A DNA stretch of 64,000 nt, taken from Oceanihabitans sediminis (GTDB lineage: Bacteria; Bacteroidota; Bacteroidia; Flavobacteriales; Flavobacteriaceae). The stretch covers positions 186,001 through 250,000 of the forward strand of contig NZ_QPIG01000001.1 in NCBI RefSeq assembly GCF_003337215.1. Direction: 5' to 3'. The stretch's first letter is position 1; each line of letters begins with the position of its first letter. Both the position numbers and the translations under genes were made by a program. The notes under the pieces are model-generated. The model was not told the origin of the DNA. It was given only the letters and a program-made list of their open reading frames with translations, and made no database searches. Of this stretch, positions 42,694 through 51,798 are shown in pieces.

Positions 42694-43821
42694 TTATTCG
42701 CAGATTTTTTCAAGTAACCAAAGATAATCTTCTCTGTTTTTTACAAAGTCTTTCTCAGAGATATCAATGATTTTCACATTTAATTCGGTTTGCTCTTTAA
42801 GGAAATCTAAGTAACCTGTGTTGATTTTTTCAAGGTAATCGTTTTCAATATCCTTCTCGTATTTTCTTCCTCTCTTCTTGATATTTTCCTGAAGGCGCTC
42901 TGTATTTTGATATAAATACACATACAAATCTGGCTTTGCTATATCTTTATATACCTGATAAAAGAGTTTTCTGTAGAGTTTAAATTCGTCTTCTGGCAAA
43001 GTGATTTTTGAAAAAATTAAAGATTTAAAAACATCATAGTCGCTAACTATAAAATCTTTAAACAAGTCTAGTTGCGATAAATCATCACTAATTTGCTGGT
43101 ATCTATCTGCAAGAAAAGACATTTCTAAAGTAAAAGCATAGCGCTTTGGTTCTTTATAAAACTTTGGCAAAAAAGGATTGTCTGCAAAGCGTTCTAAAAT
43201 AAGTTTTGCATTAAAATCACGAGCTATTTTATTACTTAAACTAGTTTTTCCTGCACCAATATTCCCTTCAATTGCAATAAAGTTATACTTAGAAAAATCA
43301 TATTGTTTGATTGGGTTCTTCAGCCAAATATTAATAGACTCTAAAACACTAGAATCCTCACATTCTTCTAATAAAACAGCCACTTCTTTCTTTAGTTTTG
43401 GATGTATAAAATTAGAAGCTATATCTGCTAAAGGCTGCAAAACAAATCTACGTTTATGCATTTCTGGATGCGGAACAATCAAAGAAGTAGTTTCAATGAT
43501 TTCGTCTTCAATAAAAATAACATCTAAATCTATAATTCTAGATTGATACCCTTTTTCTTTTGAACGAATTCTACCTAATTTCTTTTCAATTTCAAGTAGC
43601 TTTTTTAAGAGCTTAGCTGGTTTTAGTTCAGATTCTATTAGTAAACATGCATTTAAAAACTCTTCACCTTCAAAACCAAAAGCTGGAGTTTTATAAACTT
43701 TAGAAATACTTTTAATAACACCTATCTCATTATAAATGGCATTAATAGCGTTTTGCAAATTATTAAATTTGTCGCCTTGATTGCTTCCTATAGAGATGTA
43801 TGCCTTCTGTGATTGATTCAT
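42694..43821 (-). CDS. folK: FolK / deoxynucleoside kinase fusion
   Basis: A 375-residue two-domain protein. Residues about 1-155 are 6-hydroxymethyl-7,8-dihydropterin pyrophosphokinase (ISIGSNQGDKFNNL, YKTPAFGFEGEEFLNACL, SRIIDLDVIFI, HPEMHKRRFVLQPLAD), a step of folate synthesis. Residues about 178-375 are a deoxynucleoside kinase with P-loop EGNIGAGKTSL, the FADNPFLPKFY segment and the lid KKRGRKYE. The fusion joins pterin activation with deoxynucleoside salvage; both feed DNA precursor supply. I recall it as common in Bacteroidota. The free-standing kinase at 9323 is a paralogue. Confidence 0.93.
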   Translation of the reverse strand: MNQSQKAYISIGSNQGDKFNNLQNAINAIYNEIGVIKSISKVYKTPAFGFEGEEFLNACLLIESELKPAKLLKKLLEIEKKLGRIRSKEKGYQSRIIDLDVIFIEDEIIETTSLIVPHPEMHKRRFVLQPLADIASNFIHPKLKKEVAVLLEECEDSSVLESINIWLKNPIKQYDFSKYNFIAIEGNIGAGKTSLSNKIARDFNAKLILERFADNPFLPKFYKEPKRYAFTLEMSFLADRYQQISDDLSQLDLFKDFIVSDYDVFKSLIFSKITLPEDEFKLYRKLFYQVYKDIAKPDLYVYLYQNTERLQENIKKRGRKYEKDIENDYLEKINTGYLDFLKEQTELNVKIIDISEKDFVKNREDYLWLLEKICE

Positions 43822-44135
43822 AATTTAGTGAACTACACTTCACTTTTTCTATTCTGTAAATAACTAAAACGGCCCTGAAATTAGCCAAAATCTGCTGCTG
43901 CAAAATAACTAAAACAATTTCTAAAGCATTCTATTTATCTTGGCTATTTATTCACAATTTAAAATTCGCTTGGTTTTCTAAATTCTATTTTACACAAAAA
44001 AACCTGTACTATTCTTAAAACGAATAATATATAACTTTATATTAAATGCTAAACTTATGCTAATGTGTATCTTTGTATAATCTAAACATCCATATTAATA
44101 CGTAAATACTTACACAAACTAATTTGTATTTTTCT
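43822..44135. other. Divergent intergenic region between folK-dNK and the AsmA-like gene
   Basis: 314 bp without a gene. It holds a 13-bp direct repeat AAATAACTAAAAC at 43858-43870 and 43903-43915 (45 bp apart) and a -7 box at 44068. Nothing else could be assigned. Confidence 0.45.
44068..44075 (+). promoter_or_regulatory. -7 promoter element for the AsmA-like gene
   Basis: TATCTTTG, exact TAnnTTTG, about 60 bp before the ATG. No TTG at the ideal -33 position. Confidence 0.5.
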
Positions 44136-46853
44136 ATGAAAAAAGCTTTAAAAATTATTGGTATCACACTACTTATTTTAGTGGCTGTTTTGCTGGCTAT
44201 TCCATTTATGTTTCAATCACAAATCAAAGACATGGTTAAACGTTTTATAAACGAAAACGTAAATGCTAATGTGGAATTTAGCGATGTCAACCTAAGTTTA
44301 TTAAGTAGCTTTCCGCAGGCTCATGTTAGTGTAGACGATCTAGTGATTACCAATTTTGAACCTTTTAAAGATGAAACTTTTGCTACTGCAAAGTCAATAA
44401 CTTTCGAAATGTCTGTTAAAGAGTTGTTCAAAAAAGTAGATGAAGGCCCAATTGTAATAAACACGATCAATCTAAACGAAGCTTTACTTACTTTAAAAAC
44501 TAACAAGTTTGGAGATGTAAATTATGATATTGTAAAAGAAAAAGAAGGTCAAAACGAAAACACCTCTACAGAGGAGGCGTCTTTCACCATTGATGTAAAA
44601 GACTATGCAATTAATAATAGTGCGTTTACCTATTTGGATGAAGAGTCTAATATCACTTTTTATATTACAGAATTAAATCATTCTGGAAATGGAACTTTTT
44701 CTGGTGATATTTCACAATTAGACACAAAATCGGAAGCTAAAGTAAGCTTAAGCTTAGAGGACACCGAATACCTTAGTAACAACATAATAAAACTTGATGC
44801 TTTAATTGATTTAGATTTAGAAAATAGCAAGTACAGCTTTAAAGAAAACAAAGGTTATATTAATCAGTTACCATTAGAATTTCAAGGTTATATCAAGATG
44901 CTTGATGATGGGCAAGAGATGGATATTTCTTTTGAAAATCCTGGCTCAGACTTTAAAGATTTCCTAGCTGTAATACCTAAGGAATATTCTAAAAACATTG
45001 AAAACGTAGCAACAACAGGAAACTTTAAAGTAAAAGGAAATATTAAAGGGGTAAATAACGATACTACTATTCCGCATTTAGATATTAATATAAGTTCTAA
45101 TAATGCGTCCTTTAAGTACCCTGACTTACCAAAACGTGTTGAAAATATCGCAATAAACGCATCGGTTAAAAACGATGATGGAAATATTGACAATACATAT
45201 TTAAACATCAAGACTCTTAACTTCAAAATAGATCAAGATGTTTTTAAATCCTCAGCAACCATAAAAAACATCACCAAAAACATGCTAGTTAATGCAGATA
45301 TAGATGGTGTTTTAAACTTAGCAAATATTACTAAAGCATACCCTGTAAGCATAGATAAAGAATTAAGTGGAATATTAAAAGCAAAATTAAATACAGCTTT
45401 TGATATGCAGGCTATAGAGACTAATGCATACAAACGAATAAAAAACAACGGAAGCGTTAGTATTACTGATTTTATATTTTCAAGTGAAGATATTGTAAAC
45501 CCAATTCATATTAGTAAGGCAGATGTAACTTTTCATCCTGGTATAGTTTCTTTAGATAGCTTTGATGCTAGAACAGGAAAAAGCGACTTAAACGCTACAG
45601 GTAACATCAACAATTTACTAGGGTTTTTATTAAGTGACGGGAAATTAAAAGGAAATTTCAATGTAAAATCAAACACTTTTGCTATTAGTGATTTTATGGT
45701 TGCAGACACAGAAGTTGCTGCTAAAAACAAAACCACAAGTGAAGAAGAATCGTTAAAAATTCCTGCTTTTTTAGATTGCACAATTCAAGTAGATGCTAAA
45801 ACAGTATTATATGATAATCTTACGCTTAAAAATGTAAAAGGAGTATTACGAATTAAAGATGAGCAAGCAGATTTAGACAATATGACTTCTAATATATTTG
45901 ATGGTGACATTGCTATTTCTGGTTTGGTAAACACCAAAAACAAAACGCCTCTTTTCAATATGAATCTAGGTATTAAAAACTTTGATATCTCTCAATCTTT
46001 TACAGGTTTAGAATTACTTGAAAGTTTAGCACCAATTTCTAAAATCCTACAAGGAAAGTTAAATACAACTATAAATTTATCGGGAGATTTAGACGAAGAG
46101 TTTTCACCAAAACTATCCTCTATCTCTGGAAATGCTCTTGCCGAATTATTAACTACCGAAATAAGCTCTGCATCTGCTCCTCTACTAAGCAAACTAGACA
46201 ATGCTTTAAATTTCATTGATTTCAGTAAACTGGATTTAAAAGATTTAAAAACGAAATTAGACTTTAAAGACGGAAAAGTAAATGTAGAACCATTTGACAT
46301 AAAATATAAAGACATAAAAATAACTGTGGATGGCTCTCATGGTTTTGACAAAAGCATGGCTTACAATGCCGTTCTAGAAGTTCCTGCCAAATACTTAGGA
46401 AGCGAAATCAATAGGCTAATTGGAAAAATAAACGATCCTGCTGTGGAGAATATAACCATTCCAGTTACAGCTATTATTGGTGGAACATTTATGACTCCAA
46501 GCGTTAAAACAGATTTAAAAACCGGAATCACGAATCTTACGAAACAATTAATTGAGATTGAAAAACAAAAACTTTTAAATCAAGGTTCCGAACAACTAGG
46601 AAATATTATTGGTGATGTTTTAGGCGGAACGAAACCAAAAACTGACAGTACCAAAACACAAGAAAACAATCCAATTAAAGATGTTTTAGGAGGTATTATG
46701 GGCGGAAATAACAACAACACAAATAACACCCCAAAAGACTCAACTAAAACAACACCAACCAAACCAACTATTGAAGAAGGTGTAAAAGATGTTTTAGGCG
46801 GAATTTTTGGAGGAAAAAAGAAGAAAGAAACAGTAAAAGACACAGTTAAGTAA
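44136..46853 (+). CDS. AsmA-like envelope protein
   Basis: A 905-residue protein anchored by one N-terminal helix (MKKALKIIGITLLILVAVLLAIPFMFQSQIK), then a long beta-rich periplasmic body. The early segment FINENVNANVEFSDVNLSLLSSFPQAHVSVDDL is the AsmA N-terminal signature, and the AsmA-like C-terminal region lies around residues 600-800. The last ~110 residues are low-complexity with repeated DVLGGI(M/F)GG units and Thr/Asn-rich spacers. AsmA-type proteins are bridge-like lipid transfer proteins helping phospholipid traffic to the outer membrane in other bacteria. The frame extends 12 bp upstream to a TTG, but the ATG is the natural start. Confidence 0.9.
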   Translation: MKKALKIIGITLLILVAVLLAIPFMFQSQIKDMVKRFINENVNANVEFSDVNLSLLSSFPQAHVSVDDLVITNFEPFKDETFATAKSITFEMSVKELFKKVDEGPIVINTINLNEALLTLKTNKFGDVNYDIVKEKEGQNENTSTEEASFTIDVKDYAINNSAFTYLDEESNITFYITELNHSGNGTFSGDISQLDTKSEAKVSLSLEDTEYLSNNIIKLDALIDLDLENSKYSFKENKGYINQLPLEFQGYIKMLDDGQEMDISFENPGSDFKDFLAVIPKEYSKNIENVATTGNFKVKGNIKGVNNDTTIPHLDINISSNNASFKYPDLPKRVENIAINASVKNDDGNIDNTYLNIKTLNFKIDQDVFKSSATIKNITKNMLVNADIDGVLNLANITKAYPVSIDKELSGILKAKLNTAFDMQAIETNAYKRIKNNGSVSITDFIFSSEDIVNPIHISKADVTFHPGIVSLDSFDARTGKSDLNATGNINNLLGFLLSDGKLKGNFNVKSNTFAISDFMVADTEVAAKNKTTSEEESLKIPAFLDCTIQVDAKTVLYDNLTLKNVKGVLRIKDEQADLDNMTSNIFDGDIAISGLVNTKNKTPLFNMNLGIKNFDISQSFTGLELLESLAPISKILQGKLNTTINLSGDLDEEFSPKLSSISGNALAELLTTEISSASAPLLSKLDNALNFIDFSKLDLKDLKTKLDFKDGKVNVEPFDIKYKDIKITVDGSHGFDKSMAYNAVLEVPAKYLGSEINRLIGKINDPAVENITIPVTAIIGGTFMTPSVKTDLKTGITNLTKQLIEIEKQKLLNQGSEQLGNIIGDVLGGTKPKTDSTKTQENNPIKDVLGGIMGGNNNNTNNTPKDSTKTTPTKPTIEEGVKDVLGGIFGGKKKKETVKDTVK

Positions 46854-46893
46854 AAAACTTACTGAAATATTATAAAAATTAGAATAATTGAAT

Positions 46894-46901
46894 TACTTTT
46901 G
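46894..46901 (+). promoter_or_regulatory. -7 promoter element for rpsU
   Basis: TACTTTTG, exact TAnnTTTG, 22 bp before the rpsU ATG. No clear -33 TTG at ideal spacing. Confidence 0.6.
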
Positions 46902-46923
46902 CATCCACAATTAAAGAATCATT

Positions 46924-47118
46924 ATGTTAAGAATAGAAATTAAAGAAGGCGAAAATATAGAACGTGCTTTAAAACGTTACAAACGTAAACACAGAAATGT
47001 GAAAGTAATGCAGAATTTAAGAGAGAATCAGTTTTTTACAAAACCATCGGTTAAACGTAGAAGACAATTATCTAAGGCTGCTTATATTCAAGGCTTAAGA
47101 GACGCTGAAGATATTTAG
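46924..47118 (+). CDS. rpsU: 30S ribosomal protein S21
   Basis: A 64-residue basic protein with the S21 pattern ENIERALKRYKRKHRN and VKRRRQLSKAAYIQGLRD. S21 joins the 30S subunit near the anti-Shine-Dalgarno end of 16S rRNA. In Bacteroidota, where the anti-Shine-Dalgarno is occluded on the ribosome, S21 has been implicated in that arrangement. It is transcribed alone from a -7 box at 46894 and ends at a strong terminator. Confidence 0.96.
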   Translation: MLRIEIKEGENIERALKRYKRKHRNVKVMQNLRENQFFTKPSVKRRRQLSKAAYIQGLRDAEDI

Positions 47119-47143
47119 TAGTTCATTCTTAATTTACATATAC

Positions 47144-47178
47144 AAAAACACGCTTTTTAATTTAAGCGTGTTTTTTTG
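47144..47178 (+). terminator. Terminator after rpsU
   Basis: AAACACGCTT (47146-47155) and AAGCGTGTTT (47164-47173) form a 10-bp stem, followed by more T. Confidence 0.9.
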
Positions 47179-47205
47179 TTGCCTTTTATTTTCATATTAA
47201 AGCAA

Positions 47206-47240
47206 AAAAAATCACCAACGGAAATGTTGGTGATTTTTCT
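47206..47240. terminator. Terminator after the DUF2797 gene, possibly bidirectional
   Basis: AAATCACCAAC and GTTGGTGATTT form an 11-bp stem with A-run before and T-run after. It lies 21 bp past the DUF2797 stop on the minus strand. Confidence 0.85.
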
Positions 47241-47260
47241 TTAGATTTATATTTGATTGA

Positions 47261-48055
47261 TTAACTTATTTCGATCTGTACTATCAACCCTTCATTGGAT
47301 CTTATATTAAAAACGCGTTGGTCTTCAAAAATAAGGTACTGGCCTTTTATACCAACTAGTTTTCCTGTGTAAGAACCTTCCTTTTTAATGTTCAAACTTT
47401 TTGGTTTTTCAGGGTATTGCAAAACTGGAAAATCAATATTCGTTTCGGTATTCGATTCAATATAATAATCTTTTGCTTCTTCTGGAATATGAGTTTTTAG
47501 TCTTTCGCGCCAAGCAACTAAATCTTCATCTGCAATGTCATTTTTCAACATAGTTCGCCAATTCGTTTTATCGGCAACAAACTCTTTTAAAGCAACTTCG
47601 GTAATTCCTGCCAAGTAACGATTAGGAACCTCAACAATTTCGATGGCTTCATGAGCTCCCTGATCAATCCAACGCGTTGGTACTTGCGATTTTCTTGTCA
47701 CCCCAACCTTCACATTACTAGAGTTAGCCAAATACACAATATGCGGCTGTAGCTGCACTTTCTTTTCGTATTCTAAATCTCTATCCTCTTTATCTAAATG
47801 GGCGGTACTTAACTCTGGACGCATAATCCAATCTGCTGCTTGCGGAATATCAAAAAAGCAACTCTTACAGAATCCTTGCCGGTAGATTTCCTTATTCAAA
47901 CCACAGTTTAAACATTGGTAGCCAACAAACTTCATCTGAAGCGTTTTACCTAATAATTGATTCATATTTAAGAAATCGGAATCAAACACCAAATAATATT
48001 GAATTGGCTGTGAGAATTCGGTTTCCATTTTTGTCAAAACACCTTGGTATAACAT
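47261..48055 (-). CDS. DUF2797 zinc-binding protein
   Basis: A 264-residue member of DUF2797. Near the N-terminal third is a four-Cys zinc site, CLNCGLNKEIYRQGFCKSC, and after it the conserved HIVYLANSSNVKVGVTRKSQVPTRWIDQGA segment, which has a GIY-YIG nuclease-like look (VYLA...VKVGVT). Archaeal and bacterial members are uncharacterised. It is divergent from the GH3 gene with only 43 bp between them. Confidence 0.9.
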   Translation of the reverse strand: MLYQGVLTKMETEFSQPIQYYLVFDSDFLNMNQLLGKTLQMKFVGYQCLNCGLNKEIYRQGFCKSCFFDIPQAADWIMRPELSTAHLDKEDRDLEYEKKVQLQPHIVYLANSSNVKVGVTRKSQVPTRWIDQGAHEAIEIVEVPNRYLAGITEVALKEFVADKTNWRTMLKNDIADEDLVAWRERLKTHIPEEAKDYYIESNTETNIDFPVLQYPEKPKSLNIKKEGSYTGKLVGIKGQYLIFEDQRVFNIRSNEGLIVQIEIS

Positions 48056-48098
48056 AAAAAAAAAGTCTTATTTTTAAACTTTTAAAGATAATATAAAT

Positions 48099-49622
48099 AT
48101 GCCAATTCCTATAGTCAATTCTATTGCTTCCTGGTTTTTAAAAAAACGATTTCATCAAATTGAATTGTTTTTAAAATACCCAAACGAAGTACAAAACGAA
48201 CTATTATTCTCGCTAATTAACACAGCGGAAAACACTGAAATTGGTAAGATGTATGATTTTAAGTCTATTAAAACCTATAAGGAATTTGCAGAACGAGTTC
48301 CTGTTTCTACCTACGAAGAGATTCAAAGTAATATAGAGCGTTCACGACAAGGTGAAAATAATATTTATTGGCCAACGCCTATAAAATGGTTTGCCAAATC
48401 TAGCGGAACAACCAATGCAAAAAGTAAGTTTATTCCGGTAAGTTCAGACTCATTAGAAGATTGCCATTATGCAGCTAGTAAAGATTTATTGTGCATGTAT
48501 TTAAACAATAATGAAGATGCTCAACTATTTACAGGTAAGAGTTTACGACTTGGAGGAAGCAAAGAGCTGTATACCGAAAACGGGACTGTTTTTGGTGATT
48601 TAAGCGCTATTCTAATTGACAATATGCCTTTTTGGGCAGAATTCAGTAGCACACCAAGTAATAAGGTTTCCTTAATGAGCGATTGGGAGCACAAAATGCA
48701 AGCAATTGTAGATGAAACTATCAACGAAAATGTTACGAGTCTTGCAGGTGTACCTTCTTGGATGTTGGTATTACTTAATAACGTATTAGAAACCACCAAA
48801 AAAACAAATATTCACGAAGTTTGGCCAAATCTTGAAGTCTATTTTCATGGGGGAGTAAGCTTCAAACCTTACCAAGAACAATACAAAGCTATTTTACCAA
48901 ATAGTAATTTCAAGTACTACGAAATTTATAATGCTTCGGAAGGATTTTTTGCTATTCAAGATCAAAACAATTCTAGCGAACTTCTACTGATGCTAGATTA
49001 TGGTATTTTCTATGAATTCATTCCGATGGATACCTATGGAAGCAAAGACGAAAAAGTAATTCCGTTAAGCGAAGTAGAAATAGGAAAAAACTACGCAGTA
49101 ATTATCACTACAAATGCCGGACTATGGAGATACAAGATTGGTGATACTGTTAGATTTACATCTATTAGTCCGTATAGAGTAAAGGTTTCTGGTAGAACAA
49201 AACATCATATAAATGTTTTTGGAGAAGAATTAATTATTGAAAATGCTGAAGAAGCACTTAAAGTAGTATGTAAAGAAACTGAAGCTGAGATAGTAGATTT
49301 CACCGCTGCCCCTGTTTTTATGCAAGGAAAAGAAAAAGGTGCACATGAATGGCTGATTGAGTTTAAAAAACCTCCAAATGATATAAACCGTTTTAACGAA
49401 TTATTTGATAATACATTAAAATCATTGAATTCGGATTATGAAGCCAAACGTCAAAATAATATTACCCTAAACGAACCTAAAATTCATATTGCAAGAGAAA
49501 AACTGTTTTATGATTGGTTAAAACAAAACAACAAATTAGGAGGGCAGCATAAAATTCCTAGACTTTCAAACTCTAGAGATTACCTGGAGGAGTTACTGAA
49601 ACTTAATACACAGTTAGTTTAA
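48099..49622 (+). CDS. GH3-family acyl-adenylating enzyme
   Basis: A 507-residue protein of the GH3 family, best known from plant enzymes that conjugate amino acids to auxin or jasmonate through an acyl-adenylate. The phosphate-binding segment KSSGTTNAKSKFIPVS, the YNASEGFFAIQ motif, and GLWRYKIGDTVRF with VSGRTKHHINVFGEEL follow the ANL adenylase order. In Bacteroidota the substrate is unknown. It shares a very short divergent promoter region with the DUF2797 gene and ends at a strong terminator. No obvious tailoring partner is nearby. Confidence 0.92.
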   Translation: MPIPIVNSIASWFLKKRFHQIELFLKYPNEVQNELLFSLINTAENTEIGKMYDFKSIKTYKEFAERVPVSTYEEIQSNIERSRQGENNIYWPTPIKWFAKSSGTTNAKSKFIPVSSDSLEDCHYAASKDLLCMYLNNNEDAQLFTGKSLRLGGSKELYTENGTVFGDLSAILIDNMPFWAEFSSTPSNKVSLMSDWEHKMQAIVDETINENVTSLAGVPSWMLVLLNNVLETTKKTNIHEVWPNLEVYFHGGVSFKPYQEQYKAILPNSNFKYYEIYNASEGFFAIQDQNNSSELLLMLDYGIFYEFIPMDTYGSKDEKVIPLSEVEIGKNYAVIITTNAGLWRYKIGDTVRFTSISPYRVKVSGRTKHHINVFGEELIIENAEEALKVVCKETEAEIVDFTAAPVFMQGKEKGAHEWLIEFKKPPNDINRFNELFDNTLKSLNSDYEAKRQNNITLNEPKIHIAREKLFYDWLKQNNKLGGQHKIPRLSNSRDYLEELLKLNTQLV

Positions 49623-49650
49623 AATAAAAAAGCTTCCTAAAACAGCATAA

Positions 49651-49685
49651 AAAAACCCAAGCAAGTTGCTTGGGTTTCTTTTTTA
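49651..49685. terminator. Terminator between GH3 and clpX (convergent)
   Basis: AAACCCAAGCAA and TTGCTTGGGTTT form a 12-bp palindromic stem, A-run on the left and T-rich on the right, serving both converging genes. Confidence 0.85.
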
Positions 49686-49700
49686 TACTACTAGCTTTTC

Positions 49701-50933
49701 TTACGAAACAGCTTTCAACTTTTTAATTGTAGTTTTAGTAAGCTTTTCTTCAGCGTAAGCTTTTGTTACGTTTAATTTAGCCTCTTTAGTTCCTGGTAAC
49801 TCAAACATAGCATCTGTTAAAATCTCTTCGCAAAGAGAACGTAATCCTCTTGCTCCTAGTTTATATTCAACAGCTTTTTCTACAATAAAATCTAAAGCAC
49901 CATCTGTAATAGTAAATGCAATATCATCCATTTCAAACAATTTCTTATATTGTTTAACGATAGCATTTTTAGGTTCTGTTAAGATAGCTTTTAGTGTTTT
50001 TGCATCTAAAGGATCCATGTAAGTTAATACAGGAAGTCTACCAATAATTTCAGGTATTAAACCAAAGTCTTTTAAATCTTTTGGAATAATATACTGTAAT
50101 AAATGGTTGTGGTCTACAACATCATCGCTCATAGAAGCGCTGTAACCTACAGCCTGCATATTTAGTCTTTTTGAGATTACACGCTCAATTCCGTCAAACG
50201 CTCCACCTGCAATAAATAGAATGTTTTCTGTATTTACTTCAATAAACTTTTGGTCTGGATGCTTACGCCCACCTTTTGGCGGAACATTCACAACTGTTCC
50301 TTCTAATAACTTTAAAAGAGCTTGCTGTACTCCTTCCCCTGAAACATCACGAGTTATAGATGGGTTGTCACTCTTACGAGCAATCTTATCTATTTCATCT
50401 ATAAAAACGATTCCTTTTTCAGCTTTCTCTAAGTTATAATCTGCAGCTTGAAGTAGTCTTGTTAAAATACTTTCTACATCTTCTCCAACATAACCAGCTT
50501 CAGTTAGAACTGTTGCATCTACAATTGCTAATGGTACATTAAGCATTTTTGCTATTGTCTTTGCCATTAAGGTTTTACCGGTTCCTGTTTGACCAACCAT
50601 AATGATATTTGATTTTTGAATTTCAATATCATCATCTGTAGGTGGTTGCAATAATCTTTTATAGTGATTATATACAGCAACAGACATTACCTTTTTAGTA
50701 GAATCTTGACCTATAATATATTCGTCTAAAAAGGTTTTAATTTTTTGCGGCTTGCGTAAAACTAGCTCTGCAGATAAATCACTATTATCTGTTTGCTTAG
50801 ATTCTTCTACAACAATACCATGCGCCTGCTCTATACACCTATCACAGATATGTGCATCAAGCCCAGCAATTAATAAATTAGTTTCTGGCTTTTTTCTACC
50901 ACAAAACGAGCATTCTAAATCTTTTTCTGCCAT
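49701..50933 (-). CDS. clpX: ATP-dependent Clp protease ATP-binding subunit ClpX
   Basis: A 410-residue AAA+ unfoldase. It has the N-terminal zinc domain [12 protein letters not shown]...CDRC, Walker A GQTGTGKT, Walker [11 protein letters not shown], a pore loop with GYVGED, and sensor 2 near GARGLR. ClpX unfolds tagged proteins and feeds them into ClpP. It follows clpP by 31 bp, within the tig-clpP-clpX order usual in bacteria. No anomaly. Confidence 0.98.
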   Translation of the reverse strand: MAEKDLECSFCGRKKPETNLLIAGLDAHICDRCIEQAHGIVVEESKQTDNSDLSAELVLRKPQKIKTFLDEYIIGQDSTKKVMSVAVYNHYKRLLQPPTDDDIEIQKSNIIMVGQTGTGKTLMAKTIAKMLNVPLAIVDATVLTEAGYVGEDVESILTRLLQAADYNLEKAEKGIVFIDEIDKIARKSDNPSITRDVSGEGVQQALLKLLEGTVVNVPPKGGRKHPDQKFIEVNTENILFIAGGAFDGIERVISKRLNMQAVGYSASMSDDVVDHNHLLQYIIPKDLKDFGLIPEIIGRLPVLTYMDPLDAKTLKAILTEPKNAIVKQYKKLFEMDDIAFTITDGALDFIVEKAVEYKLGARGLRSLCEEILTDAMFELPGTKEAKLNVTKAYAEEKLTKTTIKKLKAVS

Positions 50934-50964
50934 TATAATTTAATTCCTATTTTTCATTTCTATT

Positions 50965-51639
50965 TTAGCTTCTCACTAAAATCTCATCAATCATTCCGTA
51001 CTCTTTAGCTTTATCAGCTTTCATCCAGTAGTCACGATCACTATCTTTGTATACTTTGTCGTAATCTTGACCAGAATGCTTACTTATAATATTATAAAGT
51101 TCTTCTTTTAAGATTAAAATCTCACGAGCTGTAATTTCGATATCACTTGCTTGTCCTTGTGCTCCACCTAAAGGTTGGTGAATCATCACACGAGAATGCG
51201 TTAATCCGCTACGTTTTCCTTTTGCTCCTGCACATAATAAAACGGCACCCATAGATGCTGCCATACCTGTACAAATAGTTGCAACGTCTGGTTTGATAAA
51301 CTGCATCGTATCATAAATACCTAATCCAGCATAAACGCTACCTCCTGGAGAGTTGATATATATTTGAATATCTTTATTAGCATCTGTACTTTCTAAGAAT
51401 AGTAACTGTGCTTGAATAATATTTGCAACCTGATCGTTAATTCCAGTTCCTAAGAATATAATTCTATCCATCATTAAACGAGAGAAAACATCAAAAATAG
51501 CGATGTTCATTTGGCGCTCTTCAATGATATTTGGCGTCAAGTTTGTTGGGTACATACTACTAATAATCTTGTTGTAGTAAGTGCTGCTAATTCCTTGATC
51601 TTTTATTGCGAATTTTTCAAATTCTTTTGCGTAATCCAT
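50965..51639 (-). CDS. clpP: ATP-dependent Clp protease proteolytic subunit ClpP
   Basis: A 224-residue serine protease that forms the tetradecameric barrel. Nucleophile Ser in [11 protein letters not shown], His in [17 protein letters not shown], and the Asp downstream are all present. An N-terminal extension of about 30 residues precedes the [11 protein letters not shown] segment and includes a probable propeptide. It is preceded by a hairpin terminator at 51665-51700, so it may be expressed partly independently of tig. Confidence 0.98.
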   Translation of the reverse strand: MDYAKEFEKFAIKDQGISSTYYNKIISSMYPTNLTPNIIEERQMNIAIFDVFSRLMMDRIIFLGTGINDQVANIIQAQLLFLESTDANKDIQIYINSPGGSVYAGLGIYDTMQFIKPDVATICTGMAASMGAVLLCAGAKGKRSGLTHSRVMIHQPLGGAQGQASDIEITAREILILKEELYNIISKHSGQDYDKVYKDSDRDYWMKADKAKEYGMIDEILVRS

Positions 51640-51664
51640 ATGTTGACTTATGTGTTTTGTTATT

Positions 51665-51700
51665 TAAAAAGGCGTTAGAACTCATAAAGTTTTAACGCCT
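51665..51700 (-). terminator. Terminator between tig and clpP
   Basis: AGGCGTTA-AACT and AGTT-TAACGCCT form a 12-bp stem with one bulge pair; the minus strand continues TTTTT. Read-through would still give a tig-clpP-clpX transcript. Confidence 0.8.
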
Positions 51701-51798
51701 AAATATAAGGATTTATTCTTTAACCTTTCAATCTTCAGATTTAAAAAATCTTTCTGACGTATTACGGATTTTCTCTTAAAACAAGAGACACCTTTTGG

